A stretch of 24,422 nt of DNA from Dehalococcoidia bacterium (GCA_028278465.1 JANQEF010000182.1:1-24422), one strand, 5' to 3'. Numbered from the stretch's first letter, positions 15,636-23,124 are shown. A program made the numbers and translations. Notes: generated by a model not told the origin, from the letters alone.

Positions 15636-16610
15636 CTACCACCAGGTCTTGCCTTCGATCTCCTTCTGATCGAACTTGAAGTCCTGGTTGTAGATGCCGG
15701 TCGAGAGGTACTTCCAGCCGCCGTCGGCGAACATTGCCACGATCTTCCCGCTCTCGCCGTTCTGGCTCATGCGGGTCGCCAGCTTGTGAGCCGTTCCGAA
15801 CGTGGCCCCTGACGAAACGCCGACAAACACGCCGGTGTCAGTCAGCAGCTTCCGGGTCCAGTAGAACGCCTCCTCACCCTCGATCATGATGCGGCCGTCC
15901 AGGGCGTCAAGGTCCAGGATGGGCGGGACGAACCCGTGCTCGATCGAGCGCAGGCCCTGTACCTTGTCATCAGGGTGAGGCGCGGCAGCGACGATCTTGA
16001 TGTTCGGGTTGTGCTCCCGGAGCGCCCGGCCGACACCCATCAACGTCCCCCCGGTGCCGAGGCCGGCGACGAAAACGTCTGTGTCCGGCAGGTCACGGAC
16101 AATCTCCGGCCCCGTCGTCTCGTAGTGAGCCTGCGGATTCGCCTCGTTGCCGTACTGGTACGGCATGAAGTAGTCGGGATTTTCGTCCGCCAGTTGCTTG
16201 GCGAGGATGATCGACTCGTTCGTGCCCTTCTCGGCGTCCGAGAACTCGATCTCCGCTCCGTAGGCCTTCAGCAGGTCGACCCGCTCGCGCGGGACGCTGG
16301 CCGGCATCACGGCGATCATCCTGTAGCCGCGAACGCTGGCGATCATGGCGAGGCCAAGGCCGGTGTTGCCCGATGTCGGCTCGAGGATCGTCCCGCCCGG
16401 CTTCAGCAGGCCTCTCTGTTCGGCATTGGCGACCAGGTACTTAGCGGTCCGGTCTTTGACGCTGCCGGTCGGGTTTCCGGACTCGACCTTGGCGAAAATC
16501 CGAATCGCAGGGTCAGGACTGAGCTTCGTGAGTTCGACGAGCGGCGTATTGCCGATCGCGTCGATCATGTCCGCTTTCACGGCGCCGATTGGCGCGGCCT
16601 GTAGGCTCAC
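15636..16610 (-). CDS. cysM: Cysteine synthase, CysM (O-phosphoserine sulfhydrylase)-like
   Basis: This is a 324-residue fold-type II PLP enzyme. The PLP lysine is Lys52 in NPTGSVKDR, the substrate loop is PTSGNTG (78-84) and the phosphate cup is GLGTGGT (183-189). Compared from memory with mycobacterial CysM, it shares the length, YQYGN near 151, VAGLGT, LREHNPN, the stretch LR-x3-GFVP, and the C-terminal GWKYLSTG ending near a terminal Trp. CysM Arg220, which selects O-phosphoserine, aligns with Arg221. CysM-type enzymes use O-phosphoserine and a thiocarboxylated carrier protein instead of free sulfide. The GTG start has an AGAGGG Shine-Dalgarno. It lies 95 bp downstream of moeB and ends 12 bp from the convergent VOC gene. 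A plain O-acetylserine CysK remains possible. Confidence 0.85.
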   Translation of the reverse strand: MSLQAAPIGAVKADMIDAIGNTPLVELTKLSPDPAIRIFAKVESGNPTGSVKDRTAKYLVANAEQRGLLKPGGTILEPTSGNTGLGLAMIASVRGYRMIAVMPASVPRERVDLLKAYGAEIEFSDAEKGTNESIILAKQLADENPDYFMPYQYGNEANPQAHYETTGPEIVRDLPDTDVFVAGLGTGGTLMGVGRALREHNPNIKIVAAAPHPDDKVQGLRSIEHGFVPPILDLDALDGRIMIEGEEAFYWTRKLLTDTGVFVGVSSGATFGTAHKLATRMSQNGESGKIVAMFADGGWKYLSTGIYNQDFKFDQKEIEGKTWW

Positions 16611-16653
16611 GTAGTCCGACCCTCTAATCTGGCTTTTCAGCCTGCTGACAGCA

Positions 16654-16688
16654 AACAGGCCCCGGTCGTTCGAGATCCGGGGCCTGTT
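16654..16688 (-). other. Strong hairpin between moeB and cysM
   Basis: AACAGGCCCCGG (16654-16665) and CCGGGGCCTGTT (16677-16688) form a perfect 12-bp stem with an 11-base loop. On the transcribed minus strand it stands between moeB and cysM and is followed by TGCTGTC, not by a clean T-run. It may be a partial terminator or an mRNA-stability element that sets a different level for cysM; on the plus strand it has no T-run either. Confidence 0.6.
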
Positions 16689-16705
16689 CGATTTAGCTTC
16701 AACCT

Positions 16706-17575
16706 CTAGTCATCAGCCATGATGGGCTGCTGGTCCCGTTCCTCGATCGGCTGAGGCGGTGCGACTCCGCAGAACACCTCGTAGTCGATCAACTCCGTCA
16801 CCTCGGGGTTGTCTCCGCAGAGTTTGCAGTTCGGGTCCTTGCGGACCTTGAGCTCAGTGAACTCCATGCTGAGCGCGTCGATCATCAGGAGCCTGCTGGT
16901 GAGGGTCTCGCCGACACCAAGCAGCAGCTTGATCACCTCGAGCGCCTGGATCGAACCCACAAGCCCCGGCAGCGCGCCGATAACGCCTGCCTCTGAGCAG
17001 TTCGGAACTTCGCCCGGAGGCGGGGGGTCCGGGTACATGCAGCGGTAGCAGCCCTCTCCGGGAATGTAGGTGGTGGCGCGGCCGTCGAACACCAGGATGG
17101 CGCCATCCACCAGCGGCTTGCCCGCGAGATAGGCGGCGTCGTTCACCAGATAGCGAGTGGCGAAGTTGTCGGCTCCGTTCACGATGATGTCGTAGCCGGA
17201 GATGATCTCCATCGCGTTCTCAGAGTTGATCGGCTCCTCGTGGATCTGAACGTCCAGGTCCGGGTTGTGGGCGAGGAGCGTCTCTTTCGCAGATTCGACC
17301 TTGCGGCGACCAACGTCCGCATCGCTGTGCAGGATCTGGCGCTGCAGGTTGCTGACGTCTACGACGTCGAAGTCGACGATGCCGATCGTCCCGACTCCCG
17401 CAAGCGCCAGGTACAGCGCGATCGGAGAGCCAAGGCCTCCCGCGCCAATCACCAGCACCTTCCCATCCAGCAGCTTGCGCTGCCCGACGCTGCCGACGTT
17501 CGGCATGATCAGGTGCCGGCTGTACCGCTGCACCTGGTTCGGCGACAGCGGTGTGAGTGTCTTCTGTTGTGTCAT
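16706..17575 (-). CDS. moeB: MoeB/ThiF-family sulfur-carrier adenylyltransferase
   Basis: Enzymes of this family adenylate the C-terminal Gly-Gly of small ubiquitin-like carriers (MoaD, ThiS, CysO) so that sulfur can be loaded. The 289-residue protein has the nucleotide-binding GAGGLGSP at 44-51, NLQRQILH at 77-84, the conserved Asp-containing NGADNFATR near 133-141 and the PNCSEAGVIGALPG block with Cys193. The zinc ligands are C176-x2-C179 and C250-x2-C253. It lacks the C-terminal rhodanese domain of MoeZ. No moaD, thiS, cysO or molybdopterin gene is adjacent. The neighbour downstream is a CysM-like synthase, which suggests service to a CysO-type carrier (inference). It is 192 bp downstream of the Rrf2 gene; a -10-like TAGAAT precedes it but no good -35. 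Confidence 0.88.
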   Translation of the reverse strand: MTQQKTLTPLSPNQVQRYSRHLIMPNVGSVGQRKLLDGKVLVIGAGGLGSPIALYLALAGVGTIGIVDFDVVDVSNLQRQILHSDADVGRRKVESAKETLLAHNPDLDVQIHEEPINSENAMEIISGYDIIVNGADNFATRYLVNDAAYLAGKPLVDGAILVFDGRATTYIPGEGCYRCMYPDPPPPGEVPNCSEAGVIGALPGLVGSIQALEVIKLLLGVGETLTSRLLMIDALSMEFTELKVRKDPNCKLCGDNPEVTELIDYEVFCGVAPPQPIEERDQQPIMADD

Positions 17576-17767
17576 CTGCCCCGGATCCTCAAATTCGAGT
17601 TCTTCTATCTACGATTCTAAACCTGTGTTTCGGGTCGCGCCCTATGCGATGGATCGAACTTAAGTCCTCGTTGTGAGCCTCGCGGTTTGAGCGCACGCGT
17701 CCGCACGGTGAATTCCTTACGCACTCAGTTAGATGTAAAGGAGATTCAGGCGGTTCTCAGAGTGGCT

Positions 17768-18220
17768 TCAACAGACCGCGGGAAAGTTGGCCGTGACTGG
17801 CACAGCGGTGTCGCCTTCACCGGTACTGGCGAGGTCGGAGATACGCACTGAGTCCAGGTGGGTGAGAAGCAGCTGTTCCACTTCGCCCCACATGTCTCGC
17901 TGGGTGCAGGAGTCTGAAAGCTGGCACTCGTCTGCGTGGTCGACGCAGCTGAGCGGCGCCAGCGAGTAGTCGAGTGAGTTCACCACGTCTGTGACGGTGA
18001 TCTCGGATGACTGCTTCGCGAGCCTGTGCCCGCCCTGTGGACCGCGGCGCGACTCTATAACGCCTGCCTTCTGCAGTTCTGAGCAGATGTGAAGCAGATA
18101 GGGCTCGGGGATGTGCCGAGCGGACGAGATCTCCGATGTCGAAGCGTATGAGCCCTCGGGCTTCAGCGCGAGGTAGACGAGCATTCGCACACCGTAGTCG
18201 ACTTTCATCGGGATCAGCAT
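17768..18220 (-). CDS. Rrf2-family transcriptional regulator with a three-Cys motif
   Basis: Rrf2 proteins (IscR, CymR, NsrR) are winged-helix repressors that respond to Fe-S status, cysteine or nitric oxide. The 150-residue protein starts MLIPMKVDYGVRMLVYLAL, the usual Rrf2 opening, and has the wing signature RGPQGGHRLA at 59-68. Cys92, Cys99 and Cys105 (C-x6-C-x5-C) followed by RDMWGEVEQLL match the cluster-binding region of IscR-like members; CymR lacks these. It is therefore likely an Fe-S-sensing regulator (inference). It precedes moeB and cysM on the same strand and is the obvious candidate to control them. The C-terminus ends in another Cys (150). No clear Shine-Dalgarno is visible. 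Confidence 0.9.
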   Translation of the reverse strand: MLIPMKVDYGVRMLVYLALKPEGSYASTSEISSARHIPEPYLLHICSELQKAGVIESRRGPQGGHRLAKQSSEITVTDVVNSLDYSLAPLSCVDHADECQLSDSCTQRDMWGEVEQLLLTHLDSVRISDLASTGEGDTAVPVTANFPAVC

Positions 18221-18277
18221 GGCAACTCGGCAGTCGGCGGTTTCGTCTCGGGCGATCTCAGGTCGAGTTCAACTGAA

Positions 18278-18306
18278 TTGTTCAGCCAAACAACTACAAA
18301 AGTATA
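18278..18306 (-). promoter_or_regulatory. Promoter and candidate operator of the Rrf2 gene
   Basis: A -10 TATACT (18301-18306, minus strand) lies upstream of the Rrf2 start; its -35 is poor. Just downstream, the inverted repeat TTGTT-N6-AACAA (18278-18293) and an overlapping CTGAA-N3-TTCAG sit where an autorepressor would bind. Rrf2 regulators often repress their own gene, so this is a reasonable candidate but not a match to a known consensus. Confidence 0.4.
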
Positions 18307-18453
18307 CACCCGTGAGCCAAATCCTGACCTGCGCAGTCAGCAAATTTCTGGCCGTGGACTCTCCAATCGGCGCGGTTGCCAAAGCAACTCACCGAGATGA
18401 GCGGAGAACATCCAGTCCAAACACGGGATACTGCGTGATAAAATCGTAAGGTT

Positions 18454-18490
18454 GGCCCGTGTCTACAGAGTCGATCTCATGACACTGGCC
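18454..18490 (+). other. Hairpin in the bL25 leader
   Basis: GGCCCGTGTC (18454-18463) pairs with GACACTGGCC (18481-18490) with one internal mismatch and a 17-base loop. It lies about 65 bases upstream of the bL25 start in the presumed leader RNA. There is no T-run. Leader autoregulation of the ribosomal protein gene is possible but unsupported beyond position. Confidence 0.35.
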
Positions 18491-18555
18491 CGCGCAGCCC
18501 ACAAGCCCGTCACTTCTTATCCTGTACCTGTTCAGCCCTAGCGCGTAGATTCAAG

Positions 18556-19236
18556 ATGGCAGACACGATCTCACTTACAGTTCAAACTCGCACCACCTTT
18601 GGCAAGAAGAACAAGGCGCTGCGCCGTTCAGGGCTCATCCCTGTCCACGTATACGGCCAGAAGAAAGAGGCGCTTTCTCTGCAGGTGGAGGACGCCCAGC
18701 TCAGGTCAACGCTCAGGGAGGCAGGGGCCACGACGCCTGTGACCGTGAAGGTCGAAGGCGGTGAGGAAGCGGTGACGCTGGTGCGCGACATCGCCCTGCA
18801 CCCTGTCTCAGGAGACCTGCTGCACGTCGACTTCATGCGAGTCAACGTTACGCAGGAGGTCCAGGCGGAAGTCCCACTGCGCCTCATCAACGACGAAGAC
18901 GCTCCGGGAACGCGAGGTGGCGCGGGAGTCGTAACACAGGGAACCTACGAGATCTCGGTTAACGCTCTCCCGTTCGACATTCCGAGCGAGATCGAGGTCG
19001 ACTGCTCTGTGCTCGTCGACCTCGAAACCGATATCAAGGCTGGCGAACTCCGGTTGCCTTCCGGCGTGACGCTTGTTTCAGACCCGGATGCCAGGATCGC
19101 CTGGATCCAGCCGCCACGTGTGATCGAGGAAGAAGCGCCTGAGGCTGTCGAAGGCGAAGAGGGTGAAGAAGGCGCTGAGGGTGAAGCGGGTGAAGAGGGA
19201 GCCGAAGCCGGAGAGGGCGACGAGAGCGAGGAGTAG
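18556..19236 (+). CDS. rplY: 50S ribosomal protein bL25 (Ctc-type, long form)
   Basis: bL25 binds 5S rRNA in the large subunit; the long form, also called Ctc, carries an extra C-terminal beta domain. The 226-residue protein has the 5S-binding domain at about 1-92 (KNKALRRSGLIPVHVYG, LHPVSGDLLHVDF) and the Ctc domain at about 95-185. It ends in a very acidic tail from about residue 190 made of short Glu-Gly-Ala repeats, which is usual in the long form. The ATG has no clear Shine-Dalgarno. The gene converges on the GNAT gene with a single base between the two stop codons, leaving no room for a terminator. Confidence 0.95.
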   Translation: MADTISLTVQTRTTFGKKNKALRRSGLIPVHVYGQKKEALSLQVEDAQLRSTLREAGATTPVTVKVEGGEEAVTLVRDIALHPVSGDLLHVDFMRVNVTQEVQAEVPLRLINDEDAPGTRGGAGVVTQGTYEISVNALPFDIPSEIEVDCSVLVDLETDIKAGELRLPSGVTLVSDPDARIAWIQPPRVIEEEAPEAVEGEEGEEGAEGEAGEEGAEAGEGDESEE

Positions 19237-19237
19237 C

Positions 19238-20164
19238 TCAGACTCGCTTCTCGTACCAGTCGGTCTTGCTTCGTTTTTCGAAGCCCAGCTGGCTGTAGAT
19301 TCGCATCGCCGCCTCGTTGCCTTCGATCACTTCGAGATGCACGTCGGCCGCGCCTTCTGCGAGCAGGTGCTTGATGCCAGCAAGGATCAGCGGCGTGCCA
19401 AGCCTTTTGCCCCTGAAGTTCGGCGCGATGCCGGTCATCCACACCTTTCCGCACGTGTGATCGCGCTGCCACTCAAGTGCTGTCCAGATGTAGCCGGCGA
19501 TCTCGCCCTCAGCTGATTCGATGAAGAGCACGTGTTCCGGTCCGGTGGCGGGCAGTTCGAGACGAGCCTGCACTTCTTCAACCGTGTTCTTCGAAAATCC
19601 CCAGTGGTCTGCGAAGACCTGGTTCTGGACGCTGGTCAGCCGAAGCGTCTCGGTGAAGGACCGCATAGGGCGAACGGAGAAGCCGGCAGGCAGTTCGGCG
19701 TCAGCCAGACGCGACGCCTGCTCTCGTGGGAGAACCAGTTCGAGGTTCGCCGTGATGCGGCTGAATCCACGAGCCTCCAGTTCGGCGAGCGGGTCAGCCG
19801 TATTGCCCCGAGCGGCTACATGCACCCGCGACGCGTTTGTCGAACGGGCGCGACCGATCAGGAAATCGACCAGATGATCGGCATCATCCTGGCACTGAGG
19901 CGCCACGGCCACGGTCGCAACTACACGGTCGATGTCAGGTTCTGGAAGCGTGAGCGCGTAGCCGCAGAGCTGATCTCCTGAACGAAGCAGCGCGATATCG
20001 GCCTCGGGATCGAGTCGCAGCGTCTCAAGCTCCGTCCGAAGCCCTTCTGCCCCTTCCGGCCACTCACGAAACCCGTGCGAACCAAGGCTGTTGATCAGCT
20101 CTGACAGTTCGGAGATGTGCTGCCATCTGAACCCCTGGACACGTTTATCGGGAACTTCTGACAC
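19238..20164 (-). CDS. Tandem GNAT-fold acetyltransferase
   Basis: The 308-residue protein looks like two GNAT domains in a row. The N-terminal half (about 10-145) is degenerate. The C-terminal half (about 160-305) keeps the acetyl-CoA binding motif A, VWMTGIAPNFRGKRLG with RGKRLG at 251-256, and the closing block NEAAMRIYSQLGFEKR. The layout and the segment NQVFADHWGF resemble mycothiol synthase (MshD)-like proteins, but no mycothiol genes are present and I do not assign that function. The GTG start has a GGAG Shine-Dalgarno six bases upstream. It is downstream of the PPOX-like gene on the same strand, 106 bp away, and may be cotranscribed with it. Confidence 0.85.
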   Translation of the reverse strand: MSEVPDKRVQGFRWQHISELSELINSLGSHGFREWPEGAEGLRTELETLRLDPEADIALLRSGDQLCGYALTLPEPDIDRVVATVAVAPQCQDDADHLVDFLIGRARSTNASRVHVAARGNTADPLAELEARGFSRITANLELVLPREQASRLADAELPAGFSVRPMRSFTETLRLTSVQNQVFADHWGFSKNTVEEVQARLELPATGPEHVLFIESAEGEIAGYIWTALEWQRDHTCGKVWMTGIAPNFRGKRLGTPLILAGIKHLLAEGAADVHLEVIEGNEAAMRIYSQLGFEKRSKTDWYEKRV

Positions 20165-20270
20165 GCGAACTCCGCGGACTGCGCTATCGATAGATTCACC
20201 GGTGACCGCGCACGGTCTGCCGGGACCGGCGGGAGTCTAGCAGGATCGGGTGATCAGGAGAGCCAGCAAG

Positions 20271-20924
20271 CTACCTTGATGGCCACCGAGCCAGTGCTGC
20301 TTCGATAGACGGCGAAAGCGAAGTCCCCGCCTGCAACTGATCGTCCGGCACCGGAGCTCCAGCGACCGTTGCCATCGGAATTACGCCCGCCCACACGTCC
20401 AATTCCAGGTCCTCATCGTCGTCCTTGGGAGGACCCACGCGAACCTTCGCAGAAGCCTCATCTATCGGCAGCTTCAGCACCACGGTCTGCGTGAACTCGA
20501 CCGTGTTCGGCTGCCTTGCCTCTTCCCATCTACCGGGCAATACGTGATTGGTCAGGACCTCCATGCCGTGGAGTTTCTCCTGGACGTCCGTGACTTCGGT
20601 CGCCTGGCCAAAGATGACCACCGACCGGTAGTTGATCGAGTGATGGAAGTGCGAACGCGCGGCCACTATGCCGTTGACCGACGTCACAGCCACGCTGACC
20701 GGCGCGCCGCCTTTCAGGATCCGCAGCATATGAGCGCCGGCCGAGCCGTGCAGGTAGATCAAGTCGCCTTCCCTGCCGAACAGCGTCGGGAGCACGACCG
20801 GGCCATGGTCGGCGTTGAACCCGACGTGGCAGACGAAGTTCTCGTCGAGAATCGAGTAGATCGTCTCCGGGTCGTAGGCGCCGCGCTCCGGCAACCGGCG
20901 GACAGTCGCTCGTTCCGATTTCAT
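20271..20924 (-). CDS. Pyridoxamine 5'-phosphate oxidase-like flavin-binding protein
   Basis: This 217-residue protein belongs to the split-barrel flavin-binding group (the Pyridox_ox_2 type). Visible features are the opening RATVRRLPERGAYDPETIYSIL, CHVGFNADHGPVVLPTLFGREGD near 32-54, YLHGSAGAHMLR, and the barrel block VNGIVAARSHFHHSINYRSVVIFGQA near residues 83-108, which is characteristic of the group. Members bind FMN or F420-like cofactors; the substrate is unknown. An AAGGA Shine-Dalgarno lies eight bases before the ATG. It is divergent from the ilv operon. No pyridoxine genes are nearby, so a role in vitamin B6 metabolism is not supported. Confidence 0.85.
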   Translation of the reverse strand: MKSERATVRRLPERGAYDPETIYSILDENFVCHVGFNADHGPVVLPTLFGREGDLIYLHGSAGAHMLRILKGGAPVSVAVTSVNGIVAARSHFHHSINYRSVVIFGQATEVTDVQEKLHGMEVLTNHVLPGRWEEARQPNTVEFTQTVVLKLPIDEASAKVRVGPPKDDDEDLELDVWAGVIPMATVAGAPVPDDQLQAGTSLSPSIEAALARWPSR

Positions 20925-21033
20925 TCGGTCGTTCCTTCTTCAATTGAGTTGCGCCAGAACGCCATTGTGAACTAAACCACACGCGCTGAGTCATCAGTTC
21001 TTGGTACGGTGACGCGCAGTCGGCATCGCTACT

Positions 21034-21063
21034 CTGACGCCGCTTAACTTTTGGCTATATACT
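21034..21063 (+). promoter_or_regulatory. Promoter of the ilvBNC operon
   Basis: CTGACG (21034-21039) and TATACT (21058-21063) are separated by 18 bases, the same layout as the str promoter in this window. Transcription would begin near 21070, so the leader before ilvB is about 360 bases, enough for the whole T-box. Confidence 0.6.
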
Positions 21064-21115
21064 GCTATTGGTGTGCGCTTACGAATGGCTTAGCCTGTTA
21101 GCAGCACACAGATAA

Positions 21116-21373
21116 CGCTGTGAACGGGAGCAGTACCGGCAGCGTTGCGTAAGAGAGAGCCGGTGGCTGGTGTGAACCGGAACGCAACGTCGGGAACTCG
21201 CCCGGGAGCGGTCTTGCTGAAAGCCGAAAGGGCAAGTAAGTGGGAACGTCTGGCCACGTTACGGCTTTAGAGCGGCTCACGTCCGCCGTCCGACCCTCGG
21301 GAATGGAGGGCGGGTGTGAGCAACAAAGGTGGTACCGCGGGAATCCCGTCCTTTGGCCAGGACGGGATTTTTT
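21116..21373 (+). promoter_or_regulatory. T-box riboswitch, leucine specifier (CUC)
   Basis: T-box leaders bind a specific tRNA and permit transcription when it is uncharged. Stem I shows AGTA (21132-21135), AGAGAG, the apical GGCTGGTG block, and then GAA at 21194-21196 followed by the specifier CTC at 21197-21199, which reads Leu. Stem III is closed by GCTCAC (21275-21280) and GTGAGC (21316-21321). The T-box sequence AGGTGGTACCGCGG is at 21327-21340; its UGGU would pair with an ACCA tRNA end, matching the discriminator A of tRNA-Leu. AAAGG/CCTTT and GCGGG/CCCGT form the antiterminator around the TGGTACC bulge. These use the same bases as the left terminator arm. B. subtilis ilv-leu uses the same CUC specifier. 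Confidence 0.95.
21342..21373 (+). terminator. T-box-controlled Rho-independent terminator
   Basis: AATCCCGTCCT (21342-21352) and AGGACGGGATT (21359-21369) form an 11-bp stem with the loop TTGGCC, followed by six T (21368-21373, the first two in the stem). The left arm overlaps the antiterminator, so the two structures exclude each other. Low charged tRNA-Leu would favour antitermination and ilv expression. Confidence 0.95.
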
Positions 21374-21432
21374 GTGTCCGAAAGATGTGGCGACGCCGGG
21401 GCCAATGAGGCAACAAGGTCAGGAACAGGACA

Positions 21433-23124
21433 ATGGCTGCGAAAAAACTGCTGGGAGGTCAGATCGTCTGTGAAGCTCTCTTGAATGAGGGCGTAGACGT
21501 AATCTTCGGCCTGCCCGGCGGCGCGATTCTGCCGCTCTATGGCGAGCTCTCGAAGTATCCGAAGCTGCGCCACGTCCTTGTTCGTCATGAGCAGGGAGCT
21601 GCGCACGCTGCCGACGGCTATGCCAGGTCCAGCGGCAAGGTCGGAGTTGCCTGTGCCACATCTGGACCCGGCGCGACGAACCTGATAACCGGGCTGGCGA
21701 CGGCGATGATGGATTCGGCGCCTGTCGTGGCGATCACGGGACAGGTCGGACGCGCCGCAATCGGCACCGACGCCTTCCAGGAGACGGATATCACAGGGGC
21801 CACCCTCCCGGTCACCAAGCACAACTACCTGGTGATGCGGGCGAAGGACATCGGCCCGACCATTCATGAGGCGTTTCATATCGCACGCACTGGCCGGCCC
21901 GGCCCGGTCCTCATCGACATCCCAAAGGACGTGTTCCAGGAAGAGGCTGAGTACGATTACGAGCGGGACAGCAAGATAGACCTGCCCGGCTACCGTGTTC
22001 CGAGCACTGCAGACGAAAGCCAGATCGAGGAGGCGGTGAAGCTGATCGACGCCGCTGAGCGGCCGGCGATCCTGGCCGGGCACGGCGTCATCATCTCCCG
22101 AGCGTTTGACGAGCTCAGGGAGCTGGCGGAGAAGGCCGAGATACCTGTCGTCACAACCCTGCTCGGTATCAGCGGATTCCCGGAAGACCACCCGCTGTTC
22201 GTCGGGTTCCCGGGCATGCACGGTCTCGCCTACGCGAGCCTGACGCTGGACGAGGCAGACCTGATCGTCGCCGTCGGCAGCAGGTTCGATGACCGGATCG
22301 TCGGTGATCCGACCCGGTTCGCCAGGGGATCGAAAAAGATTCAGATCGACATCGATCCTGCTGAGATCAACAAGACCCTGAAAGTAGACGCGCCGGTGAT
22401 CGGTGATGTGAAGGCTGTCCTGGGTCAGATCAACCCGAAGATCAAGCCTGCGCGTCACGCCGACTGGGTCAGCAGGGTCGAGCACCTGAAGGCCGAACAC
22501 CCTTCGCTGCGCATACGAGAGACCGACGAGTTGCTGGGCCAGCACGTGATCAAGGCGCTGTCTGACGTGACGAAGGGCGATGCCATCATCTGCACCGGCG
22601 TCGGCCAGCACCAGATGTGGGCGGCACAGCACTACAGGTTCACCAACGCCAACTCCTGGTTCAGTTCGGGCGGGCTCGGCACGATGGGATACGAGGTGCC
22701 GTCGGCCGTCGGAGCGCAGTTCGGAAACCCTGACCGGCTGGTCTGGTCGATCTGCGGCGACGGCGGCTTCCAGATGACCTCGATGGAGCTTGCGACTGCG
22801 GTCGAGAACAACCTGCCGGTGAAGTACGCCATCCTGAACAACAACCATCTCGGGATGATCACCCAGTGGCAGGAGATGTTCTACGCCGGCGACTTCCAGG
22901 CCGAGACCTACTCCGCAAACCCCGACTTCGTGAAGCTGGCCGAGGCCTACGGCATGAAGGGGATCAGGGTGACGAAGCAGGAGGAGCTGGAGGGCGCGAT
23001 CAGGGAGGCGAACGAGCATCCCGGACCGGTCATCGTCGACTTCGTCATCGAGAAGGTGGACAACGTCTACCCGATGATCCCGGCCGGACAGAGCATCGAG
23101 GAGCTGGTGGAGGACCCGCTATGA
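21433..23124 (+). CDS. ilvB: Acetolactate synthase large (catalytic) subunit
   Basis: This ThDP-dependent enzyme condenses pyruvate with pyruvate or 2-oxobutyrate, the first common step to valine, leucine and isoleucine. The 563-residue protein has the catalytic Glu53 in VRHEQGAAHAADGYAR, the FAD-region block GQVGRAAIGTDAFQE, and the ThDP motif starting GDG at 442-444 and reaching NNN at 469-471. The Trp of the ITQWQEMFY block, which lines the herbicide channel in other AHAS enzymes, is present. An AGGAACAGGA stretch before the ATG gives the ribosome site. It is controlled by the Leu T-box and overlaps ilvN by four bases (ATGA), a classic sign of coupled synthesis of the two subunits. Confidence 0.97.
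   Translation: MAAKKLLGGQIVCEALLNEGVDVIFGLPGGAILPLYGELSKYPKLRHVLVRHEQGAAHAADGYARSSGKVGVACATSGPGATNLITGLATAMMDSAPVVAITGQVGRAAIGTDAFQETDITGATLPVTKHNYLVMRAKDIGPTIHEAFHIARTGRPGPVLIDIPKDVFQEEAEYDYERDSKIDLPGYRVPSTADESQIEEAVKLIDAAERPAILAGHGVIISRAFDELRELAEKAEIPVVTTLLGISGFPEDHPLFVGFPGMHGLAYASLTLDEADLIVAVGSRFDDRIVGDPTRFARGSKKIQIDIDPAEINKTLKVDAPVIGDVKAVLGQINPKIKPARHADWVSRVEHLKAEHPSLRIRETDELLGQHVIKALSDVTKGDAIICTGVGQHQMWAAQHYRFTNANSWFSSGGLGTMGYEVPSAVGAQFGNPDRLVWSICGDGGFQMTSMELATAVENNLPVKYAILNNNHLGMITQWQEMFYAGDFQAETYSANPDFVKLAEAYGMKGIRVTKQEELEGAIREANEHPGPVIVDFVIEKVDNVYPMIPAGQSIEELVEDPL

Larger units (their letters stand above)
18221..18555. other. 335-bp gene-free region between the Rrf2 gene and bL25
   Basis: I see no protein gene here. 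The left part holds the Rrf2 promoter and inverted repeats. The right part holds a -10-like TAAAAT near 18440 (plus strand, no good -35) and the bL25 leader with an imperfect hairpin at 18454-18490. A 76-codon frame across 18219-18449 has no family features and overlaps the promoter. Confidence 0.6.
20925..21432. other. 508-bp divergent control region between the PPOX-like gene and ilvB
   Basis: No protein gene is seen. The left 100 bp should hold the promoter of the minus-strand PPOX-like gene, though I cannot fix its hexamers. The rest holds the ilv promoter, a 5' hairpin (GTGTGC at 21071-21076 with GCACAC at 21104-21109) and the T-box leader with its terminator. Confidence 0.8.

Noticed and set aside
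17576..17767. A possible small carrier gene (thiS, moaD or cysO) between the Rrf2 gene and moeB
   Set aside because: No frame in the gap encodes a 60-90 residue protein ending in Gly-Gly. The gap appears to hold only the moeB leader.
18219..18449. A 76-codon plus-strand frame in the Rrf2-bL25 gap
   Set aside because: No ribosome site or family resemblance, and it overlaps the Rrf2 promoter and inverted repeats.
19150..19233. Repetitive Glu/Gly/Ala-coding DNA at the end of bL25
   Set aside because: It is the usual acidic tail of long-form bL25, not a tandem repeat element.
21745..21780. Gly in GQVGRAAIG of acetolactate synthase, where plant enzymes have the herbicide-contact Pro197
   Set aside because: This position varies widely among bacterial AHAS enzymes, so the change is not notable by itself.
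21277..23019. A 580-codon open frame antisense to ilvB
   Set aside because: It is a shadow of GC-rich codon use in ilvB, has an Arg/Val/Asp/Leu-rich composition with no family motif, and would run through the T-box terminator region.
22866..23120. An upstream extension of ilvN
   Set aside because: The frame runs inside ilvB in another phase. The ATG at 23121 in the ATGA overlap gives the conserved IlvN N-terminus.
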